Assembly: GCF_029892285.1 (NCBI RefSeq)
Contig: NZ_JARXVM010000001.1
Location: 744,001 to 808,000, forward strand
Direction: 5' to 3'
DNA from: Rhizobium sp. SG_E_25_P2
GTDB lineage: Bacteria > Pseudomonadota > Alphaproteobacteria > Rhizobiales > Rhizobiaceae
Length of the DNA stretch: 64,000 nt
Below are positions 44,982-54,642 of this stretch, piece after piece; the stretch's first letter is position 1, and every line of letters begins with the position of its first letter. Under the pieces are notes generated by a model that was not told where the DNA came from, searched no databases, and saw only the letters and a list, made by a program, of their open reading frames with translations. Both the position numbers and the translations under genes were made by a program.

Positions 44982-45764
44982 TTATCCGTTTACCCGGAGG
45001 CTTTCCAGGTAATGCGACATCAACTGTGTTTGCGAAGCGATGCCGAGCTTGCGATAAATGTTGCGCCTGTGCACCTTGACGGTGCCGGTGGCGATGCCGA
45101 GCGTGAGGCCGATGGATTCGGACGAATGCCCCTGCAATACGAGTTGGATGATCGCCTTTTCCCGCTGGGTGAGCGTCGGCCGCGAACCTGGCGTCGGCGC
45201 CGATGGCGGGACCGGCTCCGCCTGCGCGAAACGACGGCCGAGATCACCCCAGCGGCGCCGGATCATCGCCGCGACCAAAGGTTCAGCCTTGCGAAGAAGG
45301 TCGATGTCGCCGGCGCGGAACAGGCCGGTCCCCTGCGCCCGCATCAGGGATAAGACCACGGTCGCGCCGCCGTCCACCGGAATGAAGAAGCCAATCTCTT
45401 CCGCCAGGCGCGTCTCGACATAGTAGGTGCGATAATATTCGCTGGCGAAGAACCGGTCGGGCGCGAGTTCGCGCATCCGCCACACACCAGGCCGAGGCAG
45501 GGTCGCCGCCCGGTAGAATGGATCAAGCAGATAAGGCCCCTCCTGATAAAGCGTCACGAAGACATGGTACTCCCGCTCATCAAAGGTCGAATAGAGATCG
45601 ATCGGACGCGCTTCGCCGCAATAGGCAAAGATCACGCAATAGTCGAAGCGGGCCAGCGCGCCGAGCATATCGGCAAGCCTGCGGCCAACTTCCTCGTCCA
45701 TGGCCTCGCCGGAATCCCAAAGAATCGACGCCGACAAAAACAAGGATTTGAAATCGACGCTCAT
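44982..45764 (-). CDS. LuxR family transcriptional regulator
   Basis: This 260-residue protein has a C-terminal LuxR HTH (TLTQREKAIIQLVLQGHSSE, then IATGTVKVHRRNIYRKLGI). The N-terminal ligand-like domain has no receiver Asp signature. I place the start at ATG 45764 (GGAGGAG at 6 nt); the longer frame to 45968 covers the promoter region. It is divergent from the polyamine-type ABC operon at 45883 and probably controls it. Confidence 0.9.
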   Translation of the reverse strand: MSVDFKSLFLSASILWDSGEAMDEEVGRRLADMLGALARFDYCVIFAYCGEARPIDLYSTFDEREYHVFVTLYQEGPYLLDPFYRAATLPRPGVWRMRELAPDRFFASEYYRTYYVETRLAEEIGFFIPVDGGATVVLSLMRAQGTGLFRAGDIDLLRKAEPLVAAMIRRRWGDLGRRFAQAEPVPPSAPTPGSRPTLTQREKAIIQLVLQGHSSESIGLTLGIATGTVKVHRRNIYRKLGIASQTQLMSHYLESLRVNG

Positions 45765-45882
45765 GCCCGGCTCCTCCGCTGGATCATACTCCCCCGATCC
45801 ATAAATTTTTATAAAAATACCTCTTTCGGGGTATATACCCCAAAAGCGGTATCCGCATAGTCTTTCAGCATCAGGGGAATAG

Positions 45883-47022
45883 ATGGCGAGGCAATCGCCG
45901 CGACCCCAGGGGAACAGAACAGTGGAACCATCAGCCGAATTCGATGTGGAATTCCGCGGCGTCGCCAAGCGTTATGGCGATGTGACGGCGGTATCCGGAA
46001 TAGACCTACAGCTGAAGCGCGGCGCTTTCATCGCGCTGCTCGGCCCGTCCGGCTGCGGCAAGACCACCTGCCTGCGGATGATCGGCGGCTTTGAGCAGCC
46101 GAGCGATGGCGATCTGCTGATCGCGGGCCAGTCCATGCGCGGCGTGCCGGCCTATCGCCGCCCCGTAAACATGGTGTTCCAGCATTACGCGCTGTTTCCG
46201 CATTTCGACGTCGAAACCAATGTCGCCTATGGCCTCAGGCAGATCCGCCCGCGTCTCGACGACAAAGAAATTCGCCGCCGCGCCGCAGAGGCGCTCGACA
46301 TGGTCCATCTCGGCAAATTCGCTAAGCGCCGCATTCACGAATTGTCCGGCGGCCAGCAGCAGCGCGTCGCGCTTGCCCGCGCCATCGTCAATCGCCCCCG
46401 CGTTCTGCTTCTCGACGAGCCGCTCGCCGCACTCGACAAGAAGCTGCGCATCGCCATGCAGCTGGAGCTTCAGAACCTGCATCGCGAACTCGGCATCACC
46501 TTCCTGCTGGTGACCCATGATCAGGAAGAAGCGCTGTCGATGAGCGACCAGGTCTGCGTGATGAATACAGGCCGCATCGTGCAGCTTTCGAGCCCGCAGG
46601 ATATCTACGACAATCCGGCCAGCCTGTTCGTGGCCGATTTCGTCGGCAAGACCAACAGGCTCGACGCGGTGGTCGAACACCAGGGTGGATCCGTCGCGGC
46701 CCGCTTCGGCAACGGCCTCGTGCTACCCCTCACCCGTCCTGATGTTGCGATCGGCAAAGCAGTGGTGGCGATCCGTCCCGAAGCCATCGCGCTACAGCCC
46801 GCGACACCTGCCTCGACAGGTCTCGTCGGCGACGTCACGCATCGGATCTTTCTCGGCTCGTCGGTGGAATATTCGGTCGCCGTTGCCGGCCTCGGCGATC
46901 TCCTCGTCTTTGCCGATCGCGCGCTGCAAGGCGGAGCCGCCAGTCTTTATGAGCCGGGCGCGCGGGTGGAGCTCACCATCTCGCCCGCCGCCCCGCATGT
47001 CTTCTCGCATGACGCAGCATAA
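45883..47022 (+). CDS. ABC transporter ATPase, spermidine/putrescine type
   Basis: This 379-residue protein has Walker A GPSGCGKTTCL, Q-loop VFQHYALFPHFDVETN, signature LSGGQQQRVALARAI, Walker B VLLLDEPLAALDKKLR and a TOBE_2 domain at the C-terminus (VVAIRPEAIALQ). It is the PotA-like part of the system with genes up to 49908. GGGGAA lies before ATG 45883; a downstream GTG at 45922 is also possible. No ligand is proven; the PotD-like protein suggests polyamines or related amines. Confidence 0.94.
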   Translation: MARQSPRPQGNRTVEPSAEFDVEFRGVAKRYGDVTAVSGIDLQLKRGAFIALLGPSGCGKTTCLRMIGGFEQPSDGDLLIAGQSMRGVPAYRRPVNMVFQHYALFPHFDVETNVAYGLRQIRPRLDDKEIRRRAAEALDMVHLGKFAKRRIHELSGGQQQRVALARAIVNRPRVLLLDEPLAALDKKLRIAMQLELQNLHRELGITFLLVTHDQEEALSMSDQVCVMNTGRIVQLSSPQDIYDNPASLFVADFVGKTNRLDAVVEHQGGSVAARFGNGLVLPLTRPDVAIGKAVVAIRPEAIALQPATPASTGLVGDVTHRIFLGSSVEYSVAVAGLGDLLVFADRALQGGAASLYEPGARVELTISPAAPHVFSHDAA

Positions 47023-47045
47023 CCGACAACAAAGGGAACAGTGTG

Positions 47046-48200
47046 ATGACGACCAATGACAAGCCTTTGACGCAAGACCGTTTCGCCGACGAACTGATGC
47101 GCTACAAGCGCGGCTCGGTGAGCCGCCGCCATTTCCTCCAGGTCACCGGCCTGGGCCTGGCCGCCGCCGTGTTGGGTCGCCAGACAGGCCTTCTCGGCTC
47201 GCCCGCTTACGCCGCCGGCGATCTCGGCACGCAGATGTCGATCGCCACCTGGCCCAATTACCACGACCCCGCCACGTTCGACGCCTTCACTGCCAAGACC
47301 GGCGTCGCCGTCGAGGTCAATGTGTTCGGCTCGAATGAAGAAATGCTCGCCAAGCTGCAGGCCGGCGCCTCGGGCTGGGACCTGTTCGTGCCGACGAATT
47401 ACACCATCTCGACCTATCAGAAGCTCGGCTTGATCGATGAACTCGATCTCGCCAAACTGCCGAACTTTTCGCCGGCGACAGAGAACCAGCGCTTTACCCA
47501 TGAAGGCGCGATCGACGGAAAGACCTATGCCGTGCCGAAGAACTGGGGCACGACTGGCATCGCCTTCAACTCCGCCAAGATCAAGAGCCCGGTGACCTCC
47601 TGGAAGGACTTCTTCGATCTCGCCCAAGGCGAGGCCGACGGCCGCGTGATGGTGCATGACTACCAGCTGACCACGATCGGCAGCGCGCTGGTGGCGCTCG
47701 GCTATGGCTTCAACTCGATCGCGGCCGACGAATTGGCCAAGGCCGAGGAACTGCTGATCAAGGTCAAGCCGAATCTCTTCGCGATCAATTCCGACTACCA
47801 GCCCTCCATGCGTTCGACCGACGCCTGGATGACCATGTGCTGGACCAATGACGGCGCCCAGCTCAATCGCGACATGCCCGACATTAAATTCGTGCTCGGC
47901 AAGGATGGCGGCGAGATCTGGTGCGACTTCTACGCCATCCCCAAGGATGCGCCGAACAAGCCGGCGGCCTATGCGCTGCTCGACTACCTGATGACTCCAG
48001 ACGTGGCGGTGAAGGAGCACATCTTCAACGGCGCGCCGACCACCGATTCCCGCGTCATGGCGCTTTTGCCCAAGGACGTCACCTCCAACCTTATCGTCTA
48101 TCCCGACGAAGCCTCGCTGACGCCGCTCGAATTTGGCGCCGCCGTGACGCTCACCGATCCAGGTCGCGCCGAAGTCATGGCGCGGTTCAAGTCGGCCTGA
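47046..48200 (+). CDS. PotD-type polyamine-binding protein, Tat signal
   Basis: This 384-residue protein has a twin-arginine signal (GSVSRRHFLQVTGLGLAAAV) so it is exported folded. The mature part is PotD/spermidine-binding like: MSIATWPNYHDPATFDAFTA, VNVFGSNEEMLAKLQAGASG WDLFVPTNYTI. The Tyr/Trp/Asp polyamine-site layout is roughly kept. ATG 47046 is preferred to GTG 47043. It sits 23 bp after the ATPase gene and 17 bp before the permease. Confidence 0.92.
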   Translation: MTTNDKPLTQDRFADELMRYKRGSVSRRHFLQVTGLGLAAAVLGRQTGLLGSPAYAAGDLGTQMSIATWPNYHDPATFDAFTAKTGVAVEVNVFGSNEEMLAKLQAGASGWDLFVPTNYTISTYQKLGLIDELDLAKLPNFSPATENQRFTHEGAIDGKTYAVPKNWGTTGIAFNSAKIKSPVTSWKDFFDLAQGEADGRVMVHDYQLTTIGSALVALGYGFNSIAADELAKAEELLIKVKPNLFAINSDYQPSMRSTDAWMTMCWTNDGAQLNRDMPDIKFVLGKDGGEIWCDFYAIPKDAPNKPAAYALLDYLMTPDVAVKEHIFNGAPTTDSRVMALLPKDVTSNLIVYPDEASLTPLEFGAAVTLTDPGRAEVMARFKSA

Positions 48201-48217
48201 CGGGAAAGGTCGCGATC

Positions 48218-49084
48218 ATGGCGATGACGGCGGAGAGAAAGCAGGCGCTGACGACGGCGGGGCTTATGGCTCCGGCGGCGCTGTGGATGCTGGTGTTTCT
48301 CGTCCTGCCCTTCATCGCCATCATCGTCTTCGCTTTTGGCGAACGCGCGCCCGAAGGCGGCTATCAGGCCGCCTTCACCTTCGCCCAATTCGCCAATCTG
48401 CCGAGCCGCGCCAAAGCCTTCTTCAACACGATGATCCTCGCCCCGACGGGCGCCTTCGTCTGCTTGATCGTTGGATATCCCGTCGCTTATTTCCTGGCGG
48501 TCAAGGCCGACAGGCGCTATCGGCTGCTCTTGGTGTCGCTGATCGTCGCGCCGTTCTGGACCAGCCTGCTCGTCCGCACCTATGCCTGGATGTATATTCT
48601 CGGCTCGCGCGGCATTCCAAATCTCCTCGGCATGATCGGCATCGAGGACTTCAGGCTTATCAACACGCCGTTCGCCGTGATCATCGGCATCGTCTATGGC
48701 TATCTGCCGCTGATGATCATGCCGATTTATGTCAGTCTCGAAAAACTCGACCGGCGCCTGCTCGAAGCCTCCTCCGATCTCGGCGCCAAGCCGATTGCGA
48801 CCTTCTTTCAGGTGACGTTGCCGCTTTCCCTCCCCGGAGTCATGACCGGGGTCGCGCTCGTCACCATTCTTCTTCTCGGCGAATATTTGATCCCGCAACT
48901 GCTGGGCGGCGGCAAGGTGTTCTTCATCGGCAATGCGCTGGTGGATCTCTTCCTGCAATCGCGCAACTGGCCGTTCGGCTCGGCGATCGCGCTGACGCTG
49001 GTCGCTGTGGTGGTGATCGTGCTGACCGTGTCGATGCGCCTTGCTTTCCGCATTGCCGGAACCAAACAAGTGGATCTGATCTGA
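48218..49084 (+). CDS. ABC permease, PotB type
   Basis: This 288-residue protein has six transmembrane segments, a TSLLVRTYAWMYILGSRGI block and the EAA loop LEASSDLGAKPIATFFQVTL. Its stop overlaps the next start by one base (TGATG). It is the PotB-like half of the permease. Confidence 0.94.
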   Translation: MAMTAERKQALTTAGLMAPAALWMLVFLVLPFIAIIVFAFGERAPEGGYQAAFTFAQFANLPSRAKAFFNTMILAPTGAFVCLIVGYPVAYFLAVKADRRYRLLLVSLIVAPFWTSLLVRTYAWMYILGSRGIPNLLGMIGIEDFRLINTPFAVIIGIVYGYLPLMIMPIYVSLEKLDRRLLEASSDLGAKPIATFFQVTLPLSLPGVMTGVALVTILLLGEYLIPQLLGGGKVFFIGNALVDLFLQSRNWPFGSAIALTLVAVVVIVLTVSMRLAFRIAGTKQVDLI

Positions 49085-49908
49085 TGCGGGCGCTTGTGAC
49101 AGCTGTTTACCTGTTCCTGTATGCGCCAATCGCGCTGGTGGTGCTGTTTTCCTTCAATGCCGGCCGCAGCGCTTCGGAATTCACCGGCTTTTCGCTCGCC
49201 TGGTACGCCAAGGCCTTTTCCAACCGGTTTCTGCTCGAAGCGCTGCAGAATTCGCTGCTGATCGCCTTCGTCTCCGCCGGCCTCGCCGCCGTATTCGGCA
49301 CCATGGCGGCTCTCGGCATGGAGCGGCTGGGGAAACGCAGCCGGCTGGTGTTCGACGCCTTGTTCGCCGCCGCCATCGTCGTACCCGGCGTGGTGATCGG
49401 CATCGCCACGCTGGTGGCGCTGGTGGCGGTGTTCGGCGCCGTCAATCCGCTGATCGCCAGCCTCTGGCCCGGCGAGACGCCGCCGAAACTCGGCCTCGGC
49501 TATGGCTCGATCATCGCTGCGCATGGACTGTTTTCGCTGGCGCTGGTGACGATGATCGTCAAGGCGCGCGTCGCCTCGCTCGGCCGCGATATCGTCGAAG
49601 CCTCCAGCGATCTCAACGCCACGCCGCTCACCACATTCAGGCTGATCGTGCTGCCGCAGATCATGCCGTCGATCGTGGCGGGCTTCTTGCTGGCCTTCAC
49701 CTTCTCCTTCGACGATTTCATCATCGCCTTTTTCGTCGCGGGCTCGAAGACGACGCTGCCGATCTACGTCTTCGCCTCGATCCGTCGCGGCGTAACCCCT
49801 GAAATCAACGCGATCGCCACATCCGTGCTGGTCGCCTCTCTCATGCTGATCGGCCTGGCGCGCACGCTGATGCGCGACAAGAAGCCCCGGGCCGCCGAAG
49901 GAGACTGA
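49084..49908 (+). CDS. ABC permease, PotC type
   Basis: This 274-residue protein has six transmembrane segments and the EAA loop VEASSDLNATPLTTFRLIVL, with PSIVAGFLLAFTFSFDDFII, the hallmark PotC region. It is paired with the 48218 permease (ATGA-type overlap at 49084). The downstream SDR gene follows at 1 bp. Confidence 0.94.
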   Translation: MRALVTAVYLFLYAPIALVVLFSFNAGRSASEFTGFSLAWYAKAFSNRFLLEALQNSLLIAFVSAGLAAVFGTMAALGMERLGKRSRLVFDALFAAAIVVPGVVIGIATLVALVAVFGAVNPLIASLWPGETPPKLGLGYGSIIAAHGLFSLALVTMIVKARVASLGRDIVEASSDLNATPLTTFRLIVLPQIMPSIVAGFLLAFTFSFDDFIIAFFVAGSKTTLPIYVFASIRRGVTPEINAIATSVLVASLMLIGLARTLMRDKKPRAAEGD

Positions 49909-49909
49909 C

Positions 49910-50671
49910 ATGATCCTCGCAAACCAGACGGCCATCGTCACCGGCGCGGGTTCCGGCATCGGCCGCGCCGGCGCGGAAATCATGGCGCGCGAAGGCGCCT
50001 ATGTGGCCGTCTTCGACCGCGACAGGGCAGGCGCCGAGGAAACCGTGAAACGGATCAAGGATGCGAGCGGCGAGGCCGAAGCGGTCATCGTCGACGTCAC
50101 CAACGACGCAGGCCTCACCGCAGCGATTGCCGAACTGCATGCCCGGCGCGGCCGTATCGACATTCTCCACAATCATGCCGGCGCCCAGGTCGAGGGCGAT
50201 CTCGAACAGGTCAGCCTCGACGGTTTCGACAAGTCCTGGGATCTCAATGTGCGGGCGCATTTCATCGCCGCCCGCGCCGTGATGCCGTTCATGAAGGCGG
50301 CGGGACGCGGCGTTATCCTCAACACCGCCTCGAGCTCAGGCATTCTCTATGATCGCGAAATGATCGCCTATTGCACCACCAAACATGCGGTGATCGCCAT
50401 GACCAAGCAGATGGCCGGCGATTATGCCAGATATGGCGTGCGGGTGAATGCGCTGTGCCCCGGCTGGGTGGACACGCCGTTCAACGAGCCCTTCATCCGC
50501 CAGGTCGGCGGCCGCGAGGCGATCGAGGCCTATATCTCCAGGCGCGTGCCGATGGGCCGCTGGGCCCAGGTCGAGGAGATTGCCGAGCCGATCCTGTTTC
50601 TCGTCTCGCAGCGGTCTTCTTATATCACTGGGCAGATCCTGGTGGCCGATGGCGGCGAGACCGTTGCCTGA
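49910..50671 (+). CDS. SDR family oxidoreductase
   Basis: This 253-residue protein has an NAD(P)-binding GAGSGIGRAGAEIM glycine motif, HNHAG, the catalytic YCTTKHAV (Tyr-xxx-Lys), and a C-terminal GGET. It begins 1 bp after the permease gene, so it is in the operon and probably acts on the transported compound or a product of it. The Ser/Tyr/Lys triad is present. Confidence 0.93.
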   Translation: MILANQTAIVTGAGSGIGRAGAEIMAREGAYVAVFDRDRAGAEETVKRIKDASGEAEAVIVDVTNDAGLTAAIAELHARRGRIDILHNHAGAQVEGDLEQVSLDGFDKSWDLNVRAHFIAARAVMPFMKAAGRGVILNTASSSGILYDREMIAYCTTKHAVIAMTKQMAGDYARYGVRVNALCPGWVDTPFNEPFIRQVGGREAIEAYISRRVPMGRWAQVEEIAEPILFLVSQRSSYITGQILVADGGETVA

Positions 50672-50732
50672 AGGGAACCGGATCGGTCACCGCACGTTGA
50701 CGCCTCGCGCGATCCGCGCCGAAAGGACTCCG

Positions 50733-51014
50733 ATGTTCATTCCTCCCGTCACCCTCGGCCTCAACATGATGCAACTGGCTTTTGAATCCAATCTGGTGAT
50801 CGGCCTGCGGATGATCACGCTGGGCGCCGGCGGCCAGAAGGCCGCGACCGAAGCGCAATTGATGGTCAGCGAAAAACTGCAGCTGGCGGGATTGCTCGCC
50901 ATCGAAAACGCCTTCGCGCTCGCCCAGGGCAAGTCCCTTGAAAGCACGCAGGCGCGTTCCGTTTCCCGTTATCTCCGCGCCGTCCGCGCCAATCGCCGCA
51001 GGCTTTTGCGATAA
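50733..51014 (+). CDS. Small phasin-like helical protein
   Basis: This 93-residue protein is almost all helix (LGLNMMQLAFESNLVIGLRM, EAQLMVSEKLQLAGLLAIEN), with AAAGGA before ATG 50733. The length and amphipathic helix resemble small phasin-like or antifreeze-like helical proteins annotated in Rhizobiales; function unknown. It is 61 bp after the SDR gene. Confidence 0.65.
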   Translation: MFIPPVTLGLNMMQLAFESNLVIGLRMITLGAGGQKAATEAQLMVSEKLQLAGLLAIENAFALAQGKSLESTQARSVSRYLRAVRANRRRLLR

Positions 51015-51053
51015 ACAGCTTGCGCGTCGGCGCGGGCTTGGCCATGACAAGCC

Positions 51054-52259
51054 ATGAACACGAATATTGCGATCATCGGCGGCGGCCCGGCAGGGTTGAT
51101 GGCGGCGGAACGGCTTGCCGAACTCGGCCATAAGGTCATCGTCTACGAGGCGATGCCGACCGTGGCGCGCAAATTCCTGCTGGCCGGCAAATCCGGTCTC
51201 AATCTCACCCATGCAGAGCCCTATGCCCGATTGATGTCTCGCTATGGATCGGCATCTCCCCGACTTCGGCCGGGGCTCGACGCTTTTCCGCCCGAGGCGT
51301 TGCGCGCCTGGGCCGATGGGCTCGGCGCGGACACATTTGTCGGCAGTTCCGGCCGCGTCTTCCCCAGGGCGATGAAGGCTTCGCCCCTGCTCCGCGCCTG
51401 GCTTCTGCGGCTGTCAAATCTCGGCGTGGAGATCAAAACCCGTCACCGCTGGGTGGGATTTGACGGCGACGCCTTACGCGTTTCGACGCCCGACGGCGAG
51501 ATCACGCTGTCTTCAGCCGCGACATTGCTGGCGCTCGGGGGCGCCAGCTGGCCACGCCTCGGCTCGGACGCCGCCTGGGTGTCGTGGCTGCAACAGCGTG
51601 GCGTGTCCGTGTCGCCGTTTCGTCCGGCCAATTGCGGTTTCGATATCGATTGGAGCCCGGTGTTTCGCGAGCGCTTCGCGGGAGCGCCGTTGAAATCCGT
51701 CGCGCTTCGCTCTGCGGCGGGCGAAACGCGTGGCGAATTTGTGATCTCCAGGCACGGAATTGAAGGAAGCCTGGTCTATGGCCATGCGGCCGCCATCCGT
51801 GATGGCCTCGAAAATGCCGAAACCGAGCCGCTCGTCATCGATCTCCAGCCGGATCGGGGCCTTGATCGGCTCGAGACGGAATTCCGCCAACAGAAAGCCA
51901 AGATCAGCCTCAGCAACCGCCTGCGCAAGGGGGCGGGGCTCGACGGTGTCAAGGCCGCGCTTTTGCGTGAGCTGACGCCGGAACTCGGCTCGCTCGGAGC
52001 GGACGCAGTCGCGCGCCGGATCAAGACATTGCCGTTGCCGGTGCTCCGCCCGCGACCGATCACAGAAGCGATTTCCAGCGCTGGCGGCCTCGACTGGGCC
52101 GAGGTCGATGAAAATTTGATGTTCAGGCGCATCCCCGGCCTGTTTGCCGCCGGTGAGATGTTGGATTGGGAAGCGCCGACAGGCGGCTATCTGCTATCCG
52201 CCTGTTTTGCGTCGGGGCGACATGTCGCATCAGGAATGCACAGCTGGCTATGCGCCTAG
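51054..52259 (+). CDS. FAD-dependent oxidoreductase, BaiN/HI0933-like (TIGR03862)
   Basis: This 401-residue flavoprotein has an N-terminal dinucleotide motif IIGGGPAGLMAAERLAELGH, LAGKSGLNLTHAEP, and a C-terminal GLFAAGEMLDWEAPTGGYLL. The substrate is unknown, but the family is linked to bile acid or quinone-type reductions by name only. It ends before the mobile-element region. Confidence 0.93.
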   Translation: MNTNIAIIGGGPAGLMAAERLAELGHKVIVYEAMPTVARKFLLAGKSGLNLTHAEPYARLMSRYGSASPRLRPGLDAFPPEALRAWADGLGADTFVGSSGRVFPRAMKASPLLRAWLLRLSNLGVEIKTRHRWVGFDGDALRVSTPDGEITLSSAATLLALGGASWPRLGSDAAWVSWLQQRGVSVSPFRPANCGFDIDWSPVFRERFAGAPLKSVALRSAAGETRGEFVISRHGIEGSLVYGHAAAIRDGLENAETEPLVIDLQPDRGLDRLETEFRQQKAKISLSNRLRKGAGLDGVKAALLRELTPELGSLGADAVARRIKTLPLPVLRPRPITEAISSAGGLDWAEVDENLMFRRIPGLFAAGEMLDWEAPTGGYLLSACFASGRHVASGMHSWLCA

Positions 52260-52358
52260 AGCGTGTCGCAATCTTTCGGATTGGCGCCTTACGTTTCTAA
52301 TTTCTTGTTTGTTGGATGTCGCCGTCCGAAACCTGCGGCTGCTTTTGGGCAACCTGTT

Positions 52359-52544
52359 TTAGTGAAGGACGCGGTGATCGTCGGCCATGGGGTCTGAGAA
52401 CAACCTCAGCACGGGGCAATCCGCCAGCGCCCAAACCGCCTTGGTCATCGCGGCGTGATCCCACCCCGTCATGACGGGCGAGATCATGCGAGCCGCCGAG
52501 GCATCGTGCGAATTCGAATCAGTGTTGTTCTTGTCATGCATCAT
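52359..52544 (-). CDS. Small protein of unknown function
   Basis: This 61-residue protein has GAGG before ATG 52544. The sequence (MMHDKNNTDSNSHDASAARM onward) has a His/Asp/Asn-rich start and a hydrophobic middle (ALADCPVLRLFSD). No family recognised. It lies in the degraded region and may be spurious. Confidence 0.35.
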   Translation of the reverse strand: MMHDKNNTDSNSHDASAARMISPVMTGWDHAAMTKAVWALADCPVLRLFSDPMADDHRVLH

Positions 52545-52687
52545 GTGCGCCTCGGTATCGCTGGGAAACGCCGCAGGGAAGCCGGTGGTTCCGGCTATCC
52601 CTCGACGATTGCATCCGCGACCGTTCTAATCACTAATTTTGTCTTAACGGCGACGTCTGGCCTCCACCTACGGTCTTATAGATGCAA

Positions 52688-52718
52688 AAACGCCCGGTGA
52701 TTTTGTCACCCGGCGTTT
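52688..52718 (+). terminator. Hairpin in mobile-element region (near tRNA-like 13-mer)
   Basis: The stem AAACGCCCGGTGA / TCACCCGGCGTTT has one mismatch and a TTTTG loop. It is followed 13 bp later by a copy of TGGTTGCGGGGCC, close to the 13-mer seen beside the hairpin at 54584-54622. Confidence 0.5.
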
Positions 52719-52798
52719 AGGAACTGATTTTTGGTTGCGGGGCCTTTGCATACCGAGACATGTAAATTCAGATCACCGGGTCTTCTCGCAGCATGGGC

Positions 52799-53265
52799 CC
52801 GAGGTCGAATGCAGTCGCCACCACGCTGCAGCGCTCCAAAGGCGGCCAGTTCGTCAGCCACATCCAGGCGCTGCCCGGAACGCCCTATGACGGCCACACG
52901 CTCCAAACCGTCATCCCCGCCATCAAGGGCCCGGTCGGCGCAACGTTGACGTGCATCATCGCCGATACCGGCTACAAGCGCCACAACGCCCCAAGTCCCA
53001 CCGCTTCAAAGACGACACCGCCGGCCAGAAGCGCAGTATGCCTGATCAGATCAAACCGGATCTGCGCAGGCGATCGGCCGTTGAACCCGTCATCGTCCAC
53101 CTCATGGACGACCACCGCATAGGCCGAAACCATCTCGCCCATGCCCAAGGCGACGCTATCCACGCCGTCCTGGCTGCAATCGGCTACACCTACCGGCGCT
53201 TCTTCGCCGGGATCGCTGTCTTAAGCGCATTCATCTGCGCAGCACTTGCTCCGCACGACGCTTCA
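52799..53265 (+). pseudogene. IS5-family transposase fragment, frameshifted
   Basis: Two frames together give the C-terminal part of an IS5-family DDE transposase. The first frame reads GGQFVSHIQALPGTPYDGHT, then LQTVIPAI; the second reads HRFKDDTAGQKRSMPDQIKP, then RRRSAVEPVIVHLMDDHRIG and DAIHAVLAAIGYTYRRF. The frame changes near 52985. The N-terminal half and both inverted repeats are missing. It is dead. Confidence 0.82.
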
Positions 53266-53367
53266 AATCCGACGCTGAATAGCATTTAATGCTCGGTCTT
53301 CACGGGAAACGAACGCCTGGCCGGGTTCTGAATACATCCTGAGCCTGGTTCGCATCTCACCCGGCGA

Positions 53368-54228
53368 TTACGCCATAAGGCCCGCCACGCCGCTCCCCGC
53401 TTGAGCCTCTACCAACTGGAGCACATATTGATTGAACGCTTCCGGCTTTTCGATCTGCGGGGTGTGCCCACACTCCTCCAAAACAACAAGCGATGCCGAA
53501 GGGACAAGCTTGGCTGCGTCAAGCGCTTGTTGGACGGGCAGCACGGTGTCCTGGCGCCCATGCAGGATGATGCAGGGCAGTCGCAAGTTACGCAGCAATA
53601 TATGGGACGTCTCGACAAACTCGGTTTTCTGTCCCCGCAAGCCGGTCATGCGGCGCAGAGTGGTCAAAAAGGCAGCACCTGCGCCCGGCTTTTGCACATT
53701 GCGCGCGACAACCTCGCGAATCTCGGGCGTCACGATCCCAGGATCGTGAAAGAGCGCCTTCAACTGCTGTTCGACCGCAACCTGGCCGGGACGGTTGAGC
53801 AGTTCTCCCAGAAGCGGCAGGGTCATCAGCCTGAAAGGAAAAAACACTTCCCGACCGATGGTCGCGGCATCCGCCAACAATAATCCCGTCACTCTGCCGG
53901 GGAACATGCCGGCCATGCGCAAGCCGATTGCTCCTCCAAGCGAATTACCAACAATCGTGACCTTGTCGATGTCCAGCGCATTGACGAAATGCCACACGAA
54001 GCGTGCAAAAATATCCGCGTCCTGCGGTTCCGGCGCAATATCTGAGAGACCATGCCCCGGGAGATCGAGAGCGATCGTGCGGATCGACGGATCGAACTGG
54101 CCGAGTTGCGGACGCCACATTTCGAGCGAGCCCGCGATGCCATGAATGAACAACACCGGTCTGCCGGCGCCTCCGACGTCGCAATAGCGGATCCGTATCC
54201 CGTCGATGTCAACAAAATTGTCCTGCAT
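53368..54228 (-). CDS. Alpha/beta hydrolase
   Basis: This 286-residue protein has the alpha/beta hydrolase fold: oxyanion FIHGIAGSLEMWRPQL, nucleophile elbow GNSLGGA, acid Asp in HGRQDTVLPVQQ and catalytic His in ECGHTPQIEKPE. It is cytosolic. ATG 54228 is used; a TTG at 54243 opens the frame 5 codons earlier. It may degrade an aromatic or ester compound; substrate not shown. It stands as an intact gene in a region full of dead transposons. Confidence 0.9.
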   Translation of the reverse strand: MQDNFVDIDGIRIRYCDVGGAGRPVLFIHGIAGSLEMWRPQLGQFDPSIRTIALDLPGHGLSDIAPEPQDADIFARFVWHFVNALDIDKVTIVGNSLGGAIGLRMAGMFPGRVTGLLLADAATIGREVFFPFRLMTLPLLGELLNRPGQVAVEQQLKALFHDPGIVTPEIREVVARNVQKPGAGAAFLTTLRRMTGLRGQKTEFVETSHILLRNLRLPCIILHGRQDTVLPVQQALDAAKLVPSASLVVLEECGHTPQIEKPEAFNQYVLQLVEAQAGSGVAGLMA

Positions 54229-54419
54229 GTCACGATCTCCCAATTGTAAACTCGGTCCTTGGGCAAACCTCCCGTATTCAACCGGGTCGATCTGTAGACT
54301 TCATGCCGCCATTGTCTGTTTTTGCGTCGACGTGGCGCCGCCGGTGGCCATATTGGGGTGGTCGTTATGGCCTGTCCAGCGGGTCGTCCGATATAAAACT
54401 GAAGCGCGGCTGAATGGAC

Positions 54420-54560
54420 GTCGCAGCCCGTCACGGCAACTTCGAAGCCGTGGAGTTCGCCAGGTTCGAATGGCTCGCTTGGTTCAACAACCGCCGCCTT
54501 CTGGAGCCCATCGGAGACAGCCCACCCGCTGAGGCCGAAAAACGATCCTGTTCCAATCGG
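54420..54560 (+). pseudogene. IS3-family transposase C-terminal remnant
   Basis: The open frame encodes EFARFEWLAWFNNRRLLEPI, then GDSPPAEAE, which matches the final stretch of IS3-family OrfB (WFNNRRLLEPIG motif). The catalytic DDE part is missing. Confidence 0.75.
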
Positions 54561-54583
54561 CGCGACTACCGACGAGCACAACA

Positions 54584-54622
54584 CGCAAAAGCCCCGCCGG
54601 ATGGACCGTGCGGGGCTTTGCG
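54584..54622. terminator. Hairpin terminator next to tRNA-like repeat copy A
   Basis: The stem CGCAAAAGCCCCGC / GCGGGGCTTTGCG has one bulged A and a 12-nt loop. On the minus strand it follows GCCCCCGCAACCA (complement of 54643-54655), as a terminator follows the 3' end of tRNA-fMet. Confidence 0.6.
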
Positions 54623-54642
54623 TATGATTATTGGATTCTATT

